Positions 6,680 through 8,063 of a stretch of DNA of 8,063 bases are shown here, in pieces (positions within the stretch are counted from its first letter, which is position 1; each line of letters starts with the position of its first letter). The notes beneath the pieces are model-generated. The model did not search any database. It was not told the origin of the DNA and was given only the letters and a program-made list of their open reading frames with translations. Source of the DNA: an uncultured Chthonomonas sp. (GTDB taxonomy: Bacteria; Armatimonadota; Chthonomonadetes; Chthonomonadales; CAJBBX01); assembly GCA_903886985.1 (NCBI GenBank), contig CAISOI010000725.1, positions 1-8,063 of the forward strand, given 5' to 3'. A program made the position numbers and the translations under genes.

Positions 6680-7846
6680 TCAAAACTCCAGATTGCCTTC
6701 ATAAGAATATTCATACAAGCGGTGAAGTTCTGCATATGCTACTGGAACGGGATTACCAGAAGCCGGAGGATCGACCTCAGCCATCCTCGCCATGAGTTCG
6801 AACTTGTCATTTCCCACCCCAAAATCTTTGAGTGTGTGAGGAACTTCGAGCTCACTGCGAAGTTGCAACAACCACTGAATAAACGCTTCAAACGTCGATT
6901 CAGGTAGTCCAATATATGCTGCAAGTCTCTCTATTTTGGTCTCGAGAGCCGCTCTGTTAAATGTCAAAACGTAAGGGAGAAAGACAGCATTTGTTAATCC
7001 ATGGTGAGTGTCATACAGAGCACCAACAGGGTGACTCAAAGCATGGACTGCGCCCAATCCCTTTTGAAATGCAGTAGCCCCCATTGCGGCGGCGGCAAGC
7101 ATGTGAGTTCTGGCTTCCAGATTCTTACCGTCACGATAAGCGTCTAGGAGGTTCTCCTTTATGAGTCTGGTTCCTTCGACTGCTATTCCTTCCGCCAACG
7201 GATTATATCCAGGAGCAGAATACGCCTCAATATTATGCGCGAGGGCATCCATTCCAGTACCAGCGGTCATTCGTGGCGACATCCCCACTGTTAACTCAGG
7301 ATCCAGCAACGCAATAATTGGCATCATCGTTGGATGAAAAATTATCTTCTTGGTATGGGTTTCTCCGTTCGTAATGACAGTCCCACGCCCTACTTCCGAG
7401 CCAGTGCCTGCAGTTGTCGGCACAGCGATGACCGGCGCAACGCCCTCCGAAACAGCCAACTTATAGTTGTCACCAATGTCCTCAAAATCCCATATAGGAC
7501 GAGTCTGAGGAATCATGAAGGCAATGGATTTTGCGACGTCCAATGGGCTTCCACCGCCAAACGCAATAACTCCATCGTGGTCCCCGGAGCGATACGCATC
7601 GATTCCCGCCGCAACGTTCTCCCACACGGGGTTGGGTTGAACGTCTGCAAATAGCCCTGTCCGAACTCCTGACGCGTTATTTGCATCCAATACACTCTGG
7701 ACCATTGGCAGGTTCGCCAAACCTCGATCCGTAACTAACAGAGGTCGCTCAATTCCAACAGATTTACAGTGGTCCGCCAACTCAGATATCCTTCCCGCCC
7801 CGAATGTGACACTGGTCGGATAGTTCCAATTACCTCTAAAACTCAC
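6680..7846 (-). CDS. Iron-containing (group III) alcohol dehydrogenase
   Basis: The 388 residues match the usual family length. The NAD(P)-binding half carries VTFGAGRI (13-20), the dinucleotide loop GGGSPLD (97-103) and PTTAGTGSEV (143-152). The metal-binding half carries D200 and H204 in GMDALAHNIEAY, then H268 in GAVHALSHPVGALYDTHHGLTNA and H282, the expected Asp-His-His-His set, with H272 as the conserved neighbouring histidine. It should interconvert a primary alcohol and its aldehyde in the cytosol. It lies 41 bases downstream of an aldehyde dehydrogenase gene on the same strand, so the pair probably handles one alcohol-aldehyde-acid route. The start codon is GTG. The physiological substrate cannot be read from sequence. 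Confidence 0.94.
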   Translation of the reverse strand: MSFRGNWNYPTSVTFGAGRISELADHCKSVGIERPLLVTDRGLANLPMVQSVLDANNASGVRTGLFADVQPNPVWENVAAGIDAYRSGDHDGVIAFGGGSPLDVAKSIAFMIPQTRPIWDFEDIGDNYKLAVSEGVAPVIAVPTTAGTGSEVGRGTVITNGETHTKKIIFHPTMMPIIALLDPELTVGMSPRMTAGTGMDALAHNIEAYSAPGYNPLAEGIAVEGTRLIKENLLDAYRDGKNLEARTHMLAAAAMGATAFQKGLGAVHALSHPVGALYDTHHGLTNAVFLPYVLTFNRAALETKIERLAAYIGLPESTFEAFIQWLLQLRSELEVPHTLKDFGVGNDKFELMARMAEVDPPASGNPVPVAYAELHRLYEYSYEGNLEF

Positions 7847-7856
7847 TTAATTCTCC
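7844..7856 (-). promoter_or_regulatory. Ribosome binding site fixing the GTG start of the alcohol dehydrogenase
   Basis: On the reverse strand GGAG (plus 7853-7856) lies six bases before GTG. The codon immediately upstream in frame is TAA (plus 7847-7849), so the gene cannot start earlier, and the family-typical NWNYPTSVTFGAG begins at residue 6. GTG is therefore the supported start. Confidence 0.8.
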
Positions 7857-7866
7857 AAATATTGAA

Positions 7867-7880
7867 TGCCCTCTCGGGCA
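7867..7880 (-). other. Small intercistronic hairpin in the dehydrogenase operon
   Basis: TGCCC and GGGCA pair round a four-base loop within the 41-base gap between the two dehydrogenase genes. On the transcript it reads TGCCC GAGA GGGCA. It is short and has no T-run, so it could modulate processing or relative expression, or be chance. It does not look like a full terminator. Confidence 0.3.
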
Positions 7881-7887
7881 AGACGAT

Positions 7888-8063
7888 TTATATTTTCGTG
7901 CGCAGATGAAATGACTTTGGGCGGGTCAAAAACTCATAGCCAACTTTTGAAAGGGTACACCCCCTACCAGAGTCTTTTACACCAACCCAGGACAGTTCAG
8001 GGTCAAGAAAGTCGCATCTATTCATAAATACTGTACCAACTTCTAACTGATCCCCGAGCCTAA
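7888..8063 (-). CDS. Aldehyde dehydrogenase family protein, C-terminal 57 residues (5' part outside window)
   Basis: Reverse translation of the right edge gives a frame open to the window end (first full codon at 8061) that stops with TAA at 7888-7890. It reads RLGDQLEVGTVFMNRC, then DPELSWVGVKDSGRG and LTRPKSFHLRTKI. LevGtvfmN, the PeLsWvGvKdSGrG block and the closing TRPKS are the usual C-terminal landmarks of NAD(P)-dependent aldehyde dehydrogenases. The catalytic cysteine and cofactor-binding domain lie outside the window. The enzyme oxidises an aldehyde to a carboxylate. It is the upstream gene of the pair with the iron alcohol dehydrogenase. From memory, this pairing often sits near glutamine-synthetase-like genes of polyamine or amine catabolism; that is only a hint for the substrate and cannot be tested in this window. 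Confidence 0.88.
   Translation of the reverse strand, partial: RLGDQLEVGTVFMNRCDFLDPELSWVGVKDSGRGCTLSKVGYEFLTRPKSFHLRTKI

Overview
The window is ordinary bacterial chromosome with moderate GC. It holds seven protein genes, two of them cut by the window edges, and no RNA gene, CRISPR array, transposon or phage gene that I can see. The organism cannot be named with confidence. The CRTAC1/UnbV-type FG-GAP protein, the membrane-anchored TolB-like propeller and the Tat-exported sulfite-oxidase-family enzyme suggest a free-living aerobic Gram-negative-type bacterium with many secreted proteins. Such gene sets are common in Acidobacteriota, Verrucomicrobiota, Planctomycetota and Armatimonadota, but this is inference from gene content only. 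Shine-Dalgarno sequences of the AGGAG type precede most genes.

Left part (1-2634): the end of a large FG-GAP/VCBS propeller protein with a C-terminal ASPIC/UnbV domain. It overlaps by one base with a polytopic membrane protein distantly related to NqrB/RnfD, of the UnbU type. UnbV and UnbU were first named as neighbours of the polyketide synthase in enediyne antibiotic clusters. No polyketide synthase is visible here, so this is an enediyne-independent UnbV-UnbU pair. A strong hairpin closes the operon against the convergent next gene.

Middle part (2635-6021): a reverse-strand single-pass membrane protein with a TolB-like beta-propeller outer domain. It is divergent from a Tat-signal molybdopterin oxidoreductase of the sulfite oxidase family. 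That gene is followed in the same direction by an unrecognised 288-residue protein with an A-rich coding sequence. The molybdoenzyme leader is odd: its best Shine-Dalgarno site addresses an ATG that is followed at once by a stop codon, 15 bases before the real start.

Right part (6022-8063): a small VOC-superfamily (glyoxalase-fold) gene with a plausible sigma70-type promoter faces a reverse-strand operon. The operon encodes the tail of an aldehyde dehydrogenase (recovered by translating the right edge) followed by an iron-containing alcohol dehydrogenase. Together these two would interconvert an alcohol, its aldehyde and its acid.

The main points for follow-up are the enediyne-free UnbV-UnbU pair whose UnbU lacks the RnfD/NqrB flavin-attachment motif, the start-stop element ahead of the molybdoenzyme, and the orphan protein at 5155-6021.
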